Source: Ignelater luminosus (Eukaryota > Arthropoda > Insecta > Coleoptera > Elateridae). From it: 64,000 nt of DNA. Positions 34,650 through 47,632 of this stretch are shown in pieces (the first letter of the stretch is position 1; each line of letters opens with the position of its first letter). The position numbers were made by a program, and so were the translations under genes. Under the pieces are notes generated by a model. That model did not search any database, was not told the DNA's origin, and saw nothing but the letters and a program-made list of their open reading frames with translations. The stretch lies in the NCBI GenBank assembly GCA_011009095.1, contig VTPC01090587.1, forward strand, positions 467,225 to 531,224. Direction: 5' to 3'.

Positions 34650-35540
34650 AAGTATACCTAAAGATTCCCAAAAGTCTGGTGTTCTTAGAAGCACAATAAG
34701 TGATATTTTAAAACAAAAACAACACATTTCTGAAAATTTTTTAGAAAACTACAGCGAAAGGAAAAGTAGATTTCCAAAAATATCTGGGCTAGCCATAGAC
34801 CAAATCGTTTATGATTGATTTTGTAAGGAAAGCTTTTCGCAGATAAGAGGTATTATTAGACTAAAGAATGTATCCAACGTCCTTGTTTAGGCGAAAAAGA
34901 AAATATTTCAGTTTATGAGACGATTATCAAAGAACAAGCTCTAGAAGCCGCAAAGCAATTAAATATAGAATTTAAAGCTTCTAATGGTAGGCTTGAAAAA
35001 TTTTGTAAACAACACAATATAACGTTCAAAACAATACCTGGCAAAGCAGCAAAAGTGATGTAAGTAAGTGAAAAGAAAAATAGCAAAATTAATTGAGGGC
35101 TATTGTCCAAGAAACATTTTTAACTTAAATGAAACTGGACTTTTATTCGTGCGTTACCCAATAAAACATTTGCTTTGAAAGGGCAAACGTGTAGTAGTGG
35201 AAAAGCTTCAAAAGACAGCATTACCGTTTTATTGTGCACAAATATGATTGGCTAGAAGGAAAAACCTCTAATTATCGGAAAACATAAAAATATCCCTGAT
35301 GCTTTAAAAATCCGCATGTAGACAAATTGCCTTTAGTGTTAGTCCAAAAAGTTTGGATCATTAGGCAAATTATGTCGGAATTGCTGGAAAACTTTGACGG
35401 GAAGATACAGCGTGAGAAAGGGAAGGTGCTACTGTTTTTAGACAATGCATCCGGTCACCCTACAATAAATTTAAAAATGTTCGTTTAATTTTTTACATCA
35501 AATACAATCTCTCATTGTCATTCACTACATTAGGTCATTA
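34650..35540 (+). pseudogene. Decayed Tigger/pogo (DDE_1, CENP-B-like) transposase
   Basis: Readable fragments across three frames: LNETGLLF at about 35125 (the first Asp block in active copies is LDETG), LPLVLVQKVW at about 35320, then ELLENFDGKIQREKGKVLLF continuing LDNASGHP at about 35380-35460, the classic second Asp block. Many stops and frameshifts are present. The region upstream (about 34650) carries a weak match to the N-terminal HTH. Old and non-functional. Confidence 0.8.
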
Positions 35541-35872
35541 TACAGACTATTTTTTTTAATTTAAAAAGCTTATTTGCGCCATAGATACCAGCGGATCTAT
35601 AGCAGTTAGAAAACTCATCATTTTGTTTAGTGACCTAACTCGGGGATCAGCAGCATGGAAAGCTCTCAAAAAGTTTGATAGTTTGGTTTTTCTTTAGTTT
35701 TGTAATGAACTATGCAATAAATGGTAAACCGATATGATTCTGATTCTCGGGCAATGTAATGGAAATTATAATGAAGCTGCCAGACGCTGGAGAAGGTTTC
35801 CGAAATAGGCGCCATTCAGATCATAATGTTATTTGAAGTGACCACCAAAGGCTTAGAGAATCTGGAAATATT

Positions 35873-36196
35873 ATGCCAGTTTATAATTTAAATGGAGGTA
35901 GGCTGCGAAAAGTAAGAAATGCCGATTTAGAAGACGTTCTAAATATTGCAGAAAACGACCCCAGCACCAGCAGCGTTCGTCTTATTTCTCGAGTTGTGAC
36001 TGCATCACAGACAACTGTCCACAAAATCTTGAAAGAAGATGGACTACATTCCTTTTACAAAACTCGAGTTCAGCATTTGATGGATGCAGATTTCGATAAA
36101 CGTGACCTTTTGTGAATGGCTCACAGACCAACACAGAAGAAACCCTGCTTTTGTAAGTAATGTGCTGTGGACGGATGAGGCTACATTTACACGAAA
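35873..36196 (+). pseudogene. Tc3/IS630-type transposase fragment broken by a hAT insertion
   Basis: The frame from 35873 encodes a helix-turn-helix region (SSVRLISRVVTASQTTVHKI). A frameshift near 36106 moves the sequence into FCEWLTDQHRRNPAFVSNV followed by LWTDEATFTRN, the first catalytic Asp block of this DDE type. It is cut exactly after that block by CAGTGGCGGATCCAGG. The downstream part of the transposase was not found. Confidence 0.85.
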
Positions 36197-36290
36197 CAGT
36201 GGCGGATCCAGGGGGGGGGCATCGGGCGATGCAGAACAGTGGCTGGGCATTGGGCCATGGCCCTTCCCTTCAGCTCTCTGAGAAATTTAC
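36197..36290. mobile_element. End of a hAT-like MITE
   Basis: Starts CAGTGGCGGATCCAGGGGGG, a terminal sequence typical of many hAT MITEs, and is GC-rich to about 36280. The opposite end and an 8-bp duplication were not recognised, so the right boundary is a guess. Confidence 0.5.
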
Positions 36291-37020
36291 GGAAACCTTT
36301 TTAGAACATAAACAAATTTTCAAATAATTCTTCCCCGCAGAATCTTTATGGAAAATGGTTTCCGGTCAAAATTGTTGAAACCTTGGAAATGATAGTCCTT
36401 ATTATGTAAACCAAAAGTGTCACTGGAAACAAAGTCCAAAAAATTCTAGTTTTTGATTTACAGCCGTTTGAAGTTGATAATTTCTGCATCTCACAGAAAA
36501 ATAAGGCTCGAGTGCTGCTCATCATTTAAACTGGAATGTATTACGTATATTATATACATATAATACATAAAAAAGCTATTCATGTATATTATAAGCGCAG
36601 CAAGAACAAAAGTGCAAAGTCATATGGAATCAATTTAATCGCCGCCGTTGGCATTAGCGCGATCCGACGTGCACCTCGTGGAGGTTGCGCAAACAAAAGT
36701 AATGCATGGGTGACGCTATAAAAGTAGCTATAGTATAAGCCTCTTTTTTTATTATAGAATTCAGAGTTGGCTTTGATTCTATCACATCTTTACAGTGTAT
36801 GACTAACCTAACTTGGGGGGGGGGGGAAGGACATGCCACTTAGAAATGAATGGAGAATTAGTATTGGCGCATGTGTCTTACATGGTGTTTGCTTGTGCTT
36901 TTATTTTCCTTTTTTTTCAGTTATGCTTACGCGTGAGCAAAAACTCAACTACTTGAAATGAGATTTGTTTCTTTTTTTTAATTTTTTTGTCAGGATTTCA
37001 TGATTTATTCATTTGTCACG
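36291..37020. other. Intergenic repeats with a G12 run
   Basis: No exon recognised. Contains a run of 12 G at 36815-36826 close to ACTAACCTAACTT. The flanks may be parts of one or more decayed elements. Confidence 0.35.
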
Positions 37021-37023
37021 ATG

Positions 37024-37048
<25 letters not shown>
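37024..37048. repeat. (TC)n microsatellite
   Basis: A run of about 12 TC units, followed by related GTCTCTATATCTCTC sequence. It marks a boundary between two repeats. Confidence 0.9.
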
Positions 37049-37054
<6 letters not shown>

Positions 37055-37124
37055 ATATCTCTCGTAATTTTTATCCTGTTAACTTTTAGTTTAATTTTCG
37101 ACTTTGTGAATTCGTTTATTGGTA

Positions 37125-37330
37125 TCTCTTCGGGAACATGGCCGCCAAAATTTGAAAAATTTTCAAATTCTGTTTTACTTTAGAATCGTTTTTCACATCA
37201 AAATATAAGAGAGTATACTTTTAGTTTTTTGATATTACCTTGCGAACATGGTCAAAATAGCCATCGAAGTCTGAAAAAAAGTAATAAAACGGAGCTCATT
37301 TTGTTATGCTTTGCATTCCCAGATGTTTGT
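37125..37330 (-). repeat. Dispersed repeat 'AACATCTGGGAATGC', inverted copy
   Basis: Complement of the family seen at 30550 and 49745: it ends in TTTGCATTCCCAGATGTTTG. It joins directly to the left arm of the foldback element, suggesting nested insertion. Confidence 0.65.
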
Positions 37331-37333
37331 ATA

Positions 37334-38226
37334 CAAGGTGATCACTTTAAAACTTCCCACCTTGAATAACTCTTTAATTAGTAAAATTATCAAAACTCGC
37401 TGAAACGCGTCAATTTTGTTTTGGAGGGGGACATTTAATAACCTACTCTAGTCAGTTGGGAAATCTTCACCCTCCCCCCCCCAATCACCCCCTCCTCAAA
37501 ATCTTAAATGGCACTACCCTGTGTGTGACATATCATTTTAAAGGGTATAAGATTCTCCATCTTTCACATCAAAGAAAATTAAAATCGGCTCAGCCGTTCG
37601 TGAATTAGAGCCCAAAATGTATTTAATTCAATGAATACGTTTCTGTCTCTAATTCAGGAACGGCTAGGCTGATTTAAATTTTCGTTGACGTGAAAGATGG
37701 AGAATCTTATACCCTTTAAAATGATATATCACACATAGGGTAGTGCCATTTAAAATCTTGGTAAACTTTCACCCTCCCAACCACTCCCTCCCCAAAATTT
37801 TAAACGGCACTACGCCATGTGTGATACATTACCTTAACAGGTATAAAACTCTCAATCTTTTACATCAAAGAAAATTAAAATCGGCCCAGCCGTTCGTAAA
37901 CTAGAGACAGAAGTGTATTGATTAAATTAAATAGATTTCTATCTCTAGTTCACGAACGGCTGGCCCGATTTTGATTTTCTTTGATGTAAAAGATTGAGAA
38001 TCTTATATCCTTTAAAATGATATATCACACATGGGGTAGTGCCATTTGAAATTTTGGGGTGGGGGTGGTTCGGGGGGGGGGGGGCGATGAGAATTTCCTA
38101 ACTCACTAGAGTAGGTTATTAAATGTCTCCCTCCGAAACAAAATCGACGCGTTTCAGAGATTTTTGATAATTTCACTAATTAAAGAGTTATTCAAGGTGG
38201 GAAGTTTTAAAATGATCACCCTGTAT
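37334..38226. mobile_element. Nested foldback element (palindromes within a palindrome)
   Basis: The outer inverted arms (about 37334-37495 and 38060-38226) begin with AAGGTGATCACTTTAAAACT and end with its complement, AGTTTTAAAATGATCACCCT. Inside are two successive hairpin units, centred near 37625 and 37925. Each is built from the words ATCAAAGAAAATTAAAATCG and CAGCCGTTCGT with their complements, bounded by ATTTTAAAGGGTAT / ATATCCTTTAAAAT and GGTAGTGCCATTT. A 13-G run lies at 38072-38084. No protein is coded. Confidence 0.8.
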
Positions 38227-38229
38227 AAA

Positions 38230-41200
38230 TAGTTACTTTAGATTGCTTTAGATTTAAATTATTTTAATAGCTAACCTGATTTAATCTTTTTATTGTGATC
38301 AGATGTTTGATTCGTCTTCACCTTTGGCCGTAAAGGTTACGCCGCTTTCAGCGACTAAACAGCGTTGCCAAGCTTATGTTCCTTTTTTTGAATCGTGGGA
38401 ATGAACTAACTGCGTTAGAGAGTTCTCTTTTTAAGTTTTGTCATCACAATTGAATAAGGAAGGCGGCTATCTGAAGCTTTTAATGCAGTTTAGAACACCC
38501 TGTATACAATCATTAATTATAAAAAAACAAACTCAAATTGTTAATTGTTTTACACCAAAATCTGGTATACCTTCAATACAGAAATAAATATTACGTATAG
38601 TATAATGTTTGTGTATTCTATTCTGCATGTGAACAAATGAGCTTGCTATTTTGACATGTAGTGCGCTGGCATTTTCTTTTAAAATGCACGCTACTTAATT
38701 CATAAAACGCGCGTAAAAGAGTAGGCGTGATTAACTCTCAGAGCTGCTAATGTAAATACATAGAGACAAAAGATGGAAACATTGGTGGTGTAGGTAGTGA
38801 AATATCTGACTCTTATTTAATCTGTGGTTTTACTGTTGCATACAAGGCAGATACAAAAAATTAAAGGTCACTCAAGAGTAAAGTATCTTTAATTTTAGAA
38901 ATAGAGCAATATGCTGTTAAAAAATTGTTTAAAATTAAAAGATATGTCCAAATAAAAACTCATAGCCTTCTATTTCAAAAATAGATATTCTTTTATTTGA
39001 ATAATCCTATTTTTGCTAGGGTTTTGCGGCCAATTATGATGAAATTTGACGTTAGGACTAATACTTGCATAGCGATGTATTTTTGTAATGTATTATTCAT
39101 AGACGATAAATTGAAATGGACCTCGCATAGCGTATATTTCTTATACTTTGTTTACAAGCCAACAATGTCGAAAGCGAGCTGCGGTCAAGAGTAAGTAAGG
39201 AGATAGCTAGAGGGAATATGGTGGACGTAAGTAAGGTTAGTTACACCATAAAGGCAATGCTGCGCTGGACGGAAAGGCCACAGAATATCGTCGTTCGCTT
39301 AGACTGTGACCTATTGTTGACGGACGGGAAAAATGTAAATAAATGAGTCAATTTCAATTTATTGTCTGCGGTGTTATCCTAGTTTTTCGTTATTTAAAAA
39401 AAAATCTAATTAATTCCCAAACAGTGAACGAACCTTACTTCATGTAAAGTTAAAGGTATTTGTACATTAGTTGCTAAAGAAATTCTACAACTACGGTGGT
39501 TGTTCAGATAAAAACAAAACAAGGTTATCCATGAGCTAGAAGGCAGGGGGATTCCTATATTTGCACATTTTTTTATAGTACTTTCATTATCGTATAACAA
39601 TTATTTAAAATCGTTTTTAATTTGTTGGACCACACTGTATAAGAAGATTTTTCATTTGATATTTGATTAATCCCTTAATTAAAGTAATGAATATTGTGAC
39701 ATTATTTATACAAAAGACTGTACATGCCGCAGAAGTAATTGAAAAAGGGTTAGACGACTGATTGTTACTTTTAGGTTTCATTTAAAAAAGTAAGATTCAA
39801 TTAAAGTAACAAGAAAGTGGAACTGGAATTCTTAACATTACGGCAACAGAACCCTTCCATTAGGCTGCTGAACTTTTTACTACCCCAGTTTATGCTATTA
39901 TTCAGCTTATTATTTTTTAATTTTTTATTTAGATTTTATTTTGAAATTAGGACTTTCTAATACACCGTGGCATTTTTTCGAATGTAATGGCGTTTCTTTT
40001 TAAATTAAAATAACAATTAATTTTTAATTCTTTAAACCTCTTTTTGTACTCCTAGATATCATTATTTATAAAGTGTACCAATCACCAAGTATACTCCTAA
40101 CTTATTTCGGCCCTGATAAGTCCAGACAATTCAACAAACCAACTAAATCCGCTTGGTTACCTAACTAACATTGGTAGTGCTCAAGAGTAGTGTTTAATTT
40201 ATTTTGTCGCTTACTTTACTACGTATCTTTAATCTACATAAAAACAGCCCGTTTTTTTATTCTATTTTTAATTCTAATTTGCAACTATTTTCATTTTAAA
40301 TGGTTCTTTTCTTTTGCAAGAAATTTGTAGTACATGTCATGTAATAACAGTTTTATAATGTTTTGTTTTTTATTTTTGGTCGATGTTGTAATTCAATTTT
40401 ATATTCATTCGACACTTTAGATAATTTTCTTAGTCAAAATATAAAAAAAAACACATTTTTTGGCTTTATTATACAATATCCTGTTGTCATCATCATTAAA
40501 CAATCGCTTTCGCTTAGGCTTCAATATAGAAGGTGTATTATACTCGAGTTTATAATTACGTATTTTTTTTATGGTGTATGCTTATTATATTATGATACAA
40601 TTACTCTATACTAACAGGAAATGAGTAACAACGACGAAACATCGCTTTCTCTATATATCCGGATAGCCCTCCCTGTCATGATTTTGTGTATAGTTACTCT
40701 TCAATTGTTTGTGCCCAACCACTGTATAGTGTGGCGTTGACGCATTTTATCACACTAGAGAAAAAAAACAAAACTTTCATTACTAAAACCACATGGATTC
40801 TTTAAACGCTTTCTTTATTCATTTATGATTTATAACTTTACTCGTAGAACGTTAATCTCTACTGCTTTTTTTATAAATGCAAATTTCGACATGGCCATGG
40901 CCCGTTACATGTTTTACTTTTTTGCTATGACTACTTAACCCCAGATTTGCCCTTGGATAAGAGGACAAAAGTAGATAACCTTAAGGGGGTGAATTATAGG
41001 GCTGTCCAGTATAGCTAGAAATAATAACACGCAAAAACTTAGCACGAAAATGTGACTCAGGAAAGGGTAATACATTATTTAAATTCGTGATTCCTCGAAG
41101 TTTAAGACGACAGCGAGTATTTAAAACCTACGCATAAAACCTCCTGGGGTGATTAAATTAAAGGATGAAAAAAAAATCAAAACAGGCATTCAACCCTAAA

Positions 41201-41976
41201 GCGTGACCGATAGCTGATTGTTTAAGTCATAAAATTATTGTAGATTTGACCGATAACAAATAACACCCTAATGTGCATTCTTTTCTGTCTCTGTCTAACC
41301 TTTAATAGCATTATTATTATTAGTGGCGCATCGATTGGATCCGATAAGGGTGAGAAAAGTGCTTCTGATTTTCCCATGTCTCTATTATTTCCGTTGTGTA
41401 TGCTTTTTTTCAATAGACTCCCTCGAAGGGGGTCGATGACATTGACATTAACATTATTACAACACACATAGTATTTACATTTTAATCCAATCCAATGAAT
41501 CATAATTCGAATTTTACGCCTGGTTTCTTCTAGGAAAAGTCTTAATTTTTAATGCGACTTTTAGCGGGAATTAGAAAAAGAATGACAAATGTCTTATTAT
41601 TACCGTCTTTGTCCTTTTCTTATTAAATTTCTATGGTCATGAATATGAATGCATTTCTATTATTTAGATTTGACGTAATATTTAACGTCGATATTAACTG
41701 AATAGAAAGCATTTCTTTAACAGCTGCATAGATTTTACAATAAAACACAGATCTAATTTCTTTAATAATTCATAGCAAGAATCAACAAAAAATTGTTTTG
41801 AAACAGTAATAAAACTGAGAGCTTTAATTTTTTTTAATATTTGAATGGGTCGTTTCAACTTGGAAATGTAAAAAATGTAAAAATAAAACAACAGGTGAGA
41901 CATGACTCGGTCAAAATGACAAGGACGTGGATTCAGTAATTTAGTTTACTTAGTTTATTAGAGGTATGCTACTTAC
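38230..41976. other. Intergenic, no gene recognised
   Basis: AT-rich. Short open frames at 39.0, 40.4 and 41.3 kb (one with its antisense partner) look like chance. It may be an intron of the gene whose first coding exon lies at 41977-42060, but no second exon was found. Confidence 0.4.
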
Positions 41977-42060
41977 ATCGGAAGATGATGAGAATAGACT
42001 ATATCCATCCCTACCAACCGGGGGAAAGTTTACTGTCATAGGATCCTCACTAGGAAACAT
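41977..42060 (-). CDS. Orphan first coding exon of an unknown minus-strand gene
   Basis: ATG at 42060 follows an in-frame TAA directly upstream. The exon encodes 28 residues (MFPSEDPMTVNFPPVGRD, then GYSLFSSSSD) and ends at a consensus donor, GAT|GTAAGTAGC, in phase 0. The composition (Pro, Ser, acidic; no chance-like Lys/Ile/Asn bias) looks like the disordered N-terminus of a real protein. No next exon was recognised further left on the minus strand, so the gene probably has a long first intron. I cannot name it. Confidence 0.5.
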
Positions 42061-45000
42061 TTAATTAGCTAAGTTATTTAATACAATGGTAACTATAATA
42101 CTATAAAAGAAAAGAATTTATGAATTAAAAATATGACTTATACGGTAGGTGTTAGACTTCACAAGAAGAAAACGACTTTACAGCGGTGCACAGTGGGACG
42201 AAATCGAAAATTGAGGATTGTTGTGAATTGGTTAGAAAACATTGTAATATCGATAGATTTGTGTTGTTTTTTTATTTTAGAGCGTTGTTTAACAGAAAAA
42301 GATTAATGAGAACACATATTATAAAATTTTAAATATACTATGTATTACAAGTATTGAACAATGTTTATGTTACATACAAATTATTTACTGATATAGTTGG
42401 ACGAAACATTAAACAATAAAAAAGATGAACTGTAAGCGATACGTAATATGTCTAATAAAAATTGCAAACAGTAAAATATAGCCATCTGAGGTAACTTCAC
42501 ATTTCCTGCTCCATCTTTAATAATTAATAAATATTGATGGTCACTGAGTTGTACTTCGATTAACAAAGAAAGTGCTTCGTTTTCTAAATATATTTTTACT
42601 TTATCCTTGGGTTTAAAAACCCACACTTTTCTAATCTTAGTAGCCCTGATAGGAATCATAAGCGATGCTTCACGTGCGTAAAGCGATAGACTATAGGGGT
42701 TCATTGGTTTCTACCGTATCTTCTAAACCCCGTGAACGTGAATACATCTGAGCCGTAGAAGCAACAGACGATCACAGTTGTCTTGATTTTCTTTTTTGGG
42801 TTCGTTGACTCATTGGCTGTTTTCTTCAAGTAATAGTCTGGGTCTGAGACGGCCAGTTCTAGAAGATGTGAAAGGTTCATCTGCAGAACATACAGACGTA
42901 GATGGATTACCCTGGCCGTAATCAATCTCTTGGTATTAAAAGTACACACGTTAATTTACAATTAACCATATGTGCATAACAAAGCATTTGTAAAAGACGG
43001 GTATTTGTTTCGTATTTCAGTGTAAGAACATTCTCATCTATTTTGTTAAATATTTGTAAGAAGCACAAAAATGCGCAATTTAAATTATGATATTTTTTCC
43101 TTTATGTTTTATAAAAGCTGTACATGATTTAAACAAGGTGGGGCAGCGTAGGGCTTTTTTTATAATTTAACGAGAATGTTGAAAATTATTTTTGAGCCGA
43201 CAATGTTTACATAACTTTGAAAAAGCTAGAATAAGAGAAATTAAAAACAATAACTAAAATGTAATTATTCTATCGAAAAGTGCTTACTTTGATGAATACA
43301 GTATGCCCAAATTAAACCGCTACAAATATGTAACTAAGCAACACACTTTACATACCATCTTCATGATTACAGAATATAGTTTCCAATTTTTAAAAGAGAT
43401 ATATCAATGGAAAACAAAAAACTCAAAAATTATTAGTATGCATTGCTGTTATTTTGACAAGATCTATTCACTTATTTAGTAATTATCTAACCTTACATTA
43501 CCTGCATTAAAATGACATCTCGTCTCATATAACTTTGATCTGAAGTTATTTAAAGAGATTTAAAAAACAAAAGTTACATATAAGCTTCAATTGTTTGTCA
43601 TATGTTGCCTACCTCCATGTAGCAAGATAAATTGGACATACTATATTTAGGGATAATTTTATTAAAATCTGATCACTATGAAGCTAACGACACAGTTTTG
43701 AAATCACTTAAACAGTACCGATACAAACACAACTGAAGAACAATCAAGAATAAAAAAGAGTTTGTACGACCCTATAACAAGTAAAGTGATTTTGCAAAAA
43801 ATTCAAAAATAGATATCTTAAGAGTCAGCAAAGTTCCAACGTCAATTTCACTACATTTAAGCAGGATTATTATCATTGTTAGTGTCACCTTAAATAAGCA
43901 TCTGAATACTATTGCGGGTATTGAATCTACATCAATAGTAGAGAAGTGAAAGAAAAGGGGTATATAAAATGAGAATATCTTTATCTAACTTCTTACTCAA
44001 TTTATTTGTGTATTTGTGAAAAGGCATTACCACATCGTTATTGCATTTACTTCTAAACGTGTTTCTTTTGGAAAGATTTGGATAAACTGGACGGTGGCAT
44101 GTTTATACTGCATTCAACTTTACACTCGTCTATTTGCTATTCTAACGATGGTTTTTAGAACGAGATCTATTATTATGTTGTCATTGATGCATTAATTGAA
44201 AAATATGTTAATTCGGCATTATCTTTGTTAATAAGTACACCGATGCTATTGGTACACAACCAAGAACTTACTGCTTTTGATTTTTTTTTATTGTTGATAA
44301 ACTAACAATTAATATAATGTTCTTTGTAAATGCATATTAATAACAACCGAATCCGATATAAAATGTTTAAAAGATCACTTTGAAATAGGCTAATTATTAT
44401 TATATCAATGGATTGTTTTATTTCATATAGGTAACGCTCGTCTTTAATTTATTTAACATTAATAAATATAATAGAACAAAGAGTTTATCTTTTACAATAA
44501 GTGGTATAGTTGACTGCGAAATTAGAGCTATTTCATCATGGCTTGTCTCTGACATGCCTATCTACTTTTTTGGTGTATCAAAAAATCCCAGAAACTAGCA
44601 CGGTAAATTTGAAAACGATGAACGTGTGTAAGTCAAACTGATAATATCTCTTTACTACCTTTGCGTGCGGGGAAAGATACACGAGGGAGCATTTATAAGG
44701 AAAGTAGTTTGAGGTAACATTGTAACCAACACCTGAAAATCTACATCACTTACATATTAATTAACTAATTACAATTACCCTTCTGATATATCAGTAATTT
44801 CGTAATTTCCACACGTTATACTTAAAGTGCATAGTTTAAATAAGAATGAAATTAAATAATGAGCAAGGAGGATCGAAATTCTTGAAAGGTATCTGAACGT
44901 TTATCATTTCCAACTATTTTTTCAACGATTTGGAATTTTGGGTTTCCTTTGATTTTATTGTGAGATTTTAACTCGGTTTGTTAAATAAACGTTTAAACGA

Positions 45001-47580
45001 TTGAAATACGCCATATAATGAAACTTTAATGCGTCCGTATGCAGGGCGTACTATTAAAAACAAAAGCTAAGGAATTTTTGATAATATAAAGATGATTCAG
45101 ACTTTAGGTGTAGGTAATAGGAAATTAAAGGTTATTAAAAAATATGCAAGATTCTAACATACCTATTATGTATATTTAAGTAGTGTACATATTAGGCGAC
45201 CTTTTAAATAATAATACTATTTTGAATGTTTTTCACGCTTTTTCATTTACCATCTGCACGAATCTTTTCTAAATTACTACTTCGGCTATAATTTTGTTCC
45301 TGTTATCACACTGATGGAGGTCACATATTTTATTGTTCTCTCAACAACCAACATTGACACTAATTTGTTTTAGCTCTGTTGGAACTTCCGTCCGTCAGCA
45401 AAATTCCATTTATTTCACCTTTTTTCTAATTTGTACTCGACAATAGGGTGAAGGAGGTCGTGCCCTCCCCGCGCTTTAATGACCACGGTCAGTTCGCGTG
45501 CAAACCCGGAGTGCGGCCGGAAATAGTGGACCAAAGGAATCTAGTTCGCTAAATCCATGAAAAATCCAGGAATTCTCTGTATGGTCACCAGCGATTTTAT
45601 ATTGATAAGGATAACTACCGCTATATACGAAGTTTACTTATTATTTACCCCTCTGCATGTGACCGTTTCGCCTACTTAGAAACGATGAATCTTTAAGAAA
45701 GCTAAAATAAGGTCATCATCCACTCATGGACGTGTAGTAGTAATGGTAATACCGCGCTTTTATTGACTTTATAATAGTTAATTATTTACGATGTTTAATG
45801 CCAGATTAATTCGTCTCAAGAAAACAAAGATGTTTTGTTTGTTTTTTTATTTAGATAGCAATAACTGAAATCTAAGAATAATTTGATAAAATTTTGTTCA
45901 GAACAATTTTGAAAAATATTCGAGCTGTTTGCAAGCAATCACATAAAAAATACTATTTCAAAATGTCTTAAAAATCAATGTTCCATTCTAAAGTAGGTAC
46001 TTACCTGTAATTATCTTGTAAACGGAGTTTTTAAAATATACAAAGAAAAAAACTGTTTCTGTGTTCTGTTAACTCGAAAAATTCTACTGTTTACCGGTAA
46101 AACAACCAACCGTTTTCTTAAAATTAAAACCAAGTTTATGCAATTTATATGAAATTAGCGCATCATAACATTAATTACTGTTACACTTTTTATTTAATTT
46201 TTGTTGTTATGATTCCTTGAAATGCTTGTAATACTATTCTGAATAATTTTCACGCTCCGCTACCAATTTTGAACACAAATTTTATTTTTTTACTCTCAGA
46301 AAATACTTTTTAGAAATTCGATTTATTTTGGATTTAAGAAATACTATTTAGAAATATTTACTTAGAAAAATTCTGATCAGTAAAAAGGACATTCAAAAGA
46401 TCTTTATAAAAAATTCGTATTATATCAGTAATAAATTTTTAGTAACCACGCGTAAACTGTGGCGTTCTGCTGAAGACTGGCGATTGCACCCACTTTCCAC
46501 TCTCGTTACGGTTGGAAAATTTTTTAACAATCGATCTTTTCCCGCTCAACACTCACTGTGTAATCTTCTGACATTCTTAGAATCCTTTCTTTGAATATTT
46601 AAGAAAATAATAGCCTAAAAAGGTATTGACTTTCTTGACTTCTGACGGTTCAAATTTATTATATCACCTATAATTATGGTAGATGTTTTCAAAAGTGAAA
46701 GTTAACACGTCATAGCTGAATTAGAAAAAAAATCCATTTTTAAAATTTTTGGAAAATTAGTGTTGCCCCTTCAACATAGACAATTTATTATACAACATGA
46801 CAAAAAAATTATGGTTACATCCGGAACCACTAGAACACAGTAACATAAAACATCTTGGGTAGCCTATCTCACAGGCAGTCTTCGTGTCAAATAAAATCTA
46901 ACAGGTAACTCAAAGTGTTAGAGACCCTTTCAGAAATTTCAGCAATCGGGTTTTTTTTGTATTCTTTTACATATTCCATGTTCTTATTATTCTTATTGGT
47001 TTATTACTCAACGTTCAAATTTAATATCAAATAATCACTATCCAAGAAAATATGCAAATTAATTTCAATAATAATAATTCAATAATAAATTGTTTTTATG
47101 AAGAAGAAATACTTTTTGGTGAAATTAGGGACAATATTTACTACCTCTTTTAATTGTGTGAAATATAAAATGCAGCAGTCGTGCACTATACCTCTTGAGT
47201 ATTCCACACTCATCTTTAATAAAAATTCTAAACTCAAGAAACTATAATTTTATGTGTACAAGGTTATTCACGAGTAATGATGACCCTAGCCAAATCTGAA
47301 TATGCAACACACCATACATTTTCACAAGCCATTTCAACTTTCTTTTAAAACTTAAAAAAAAACAAACTATCAGAGACGCTTGTATTATGACATTTGACAT
47401 ACAAATGTTACTAAAGTTGTTTTTAAGGTTAGACTTAGCATGATTAAATATACCAGGTGGCTACAAATAATTGTGTCCTATTTCGAGGTTAAATATCTTC
47501 ACTTGTGATAGAGGTATGAGAAACAGATTTAGAGTTTGTAAGCCAAAGGATCAAAAAAAGTTCCTGTAAAGTTTCACTTC
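42061..47580. other. 5.5 kb without a recognised gene; possible upstream regulatory region
   Basis: Two adjoining minus-strand frames at 42381-42949 (107 and 82 codons) are the longest here, but they lack shared splice signals and I do not recognise them. Around 45440-45540 the sequence becomes clearly GC- and CpG-richer (GTGCCCTCCCCGCGC, GTGCGGCCGGAAA), as does 46440-46560 to a lesser degree. These could be promoter or 5' UTR sequence of the minus-strand gene that starts at 42060. The rest is AT-rich and featureless. Confidence 0.35.
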
Positions 47581-47632
47581 TTAATAGAAAACGCTTCTGT
47601 AGGCCCCCAAAAACCTTCTGAAAACTTGCAAC

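Noticed and set aside
39170..39200. Possible first exon (ATGTCGAAAGCGAGC followed by GTAAGTAAGG)
   Set aside because: Only about nine codons, no upstream or downstream support; too short to claim.
42381..42949. Adjoining minus-strand frames of 107 and 82 codons as one gene
   Set aside because: They are in different frames, each closed by its own stop, with no donor and acceptor that would join them; possibly 5' UTR or chance.
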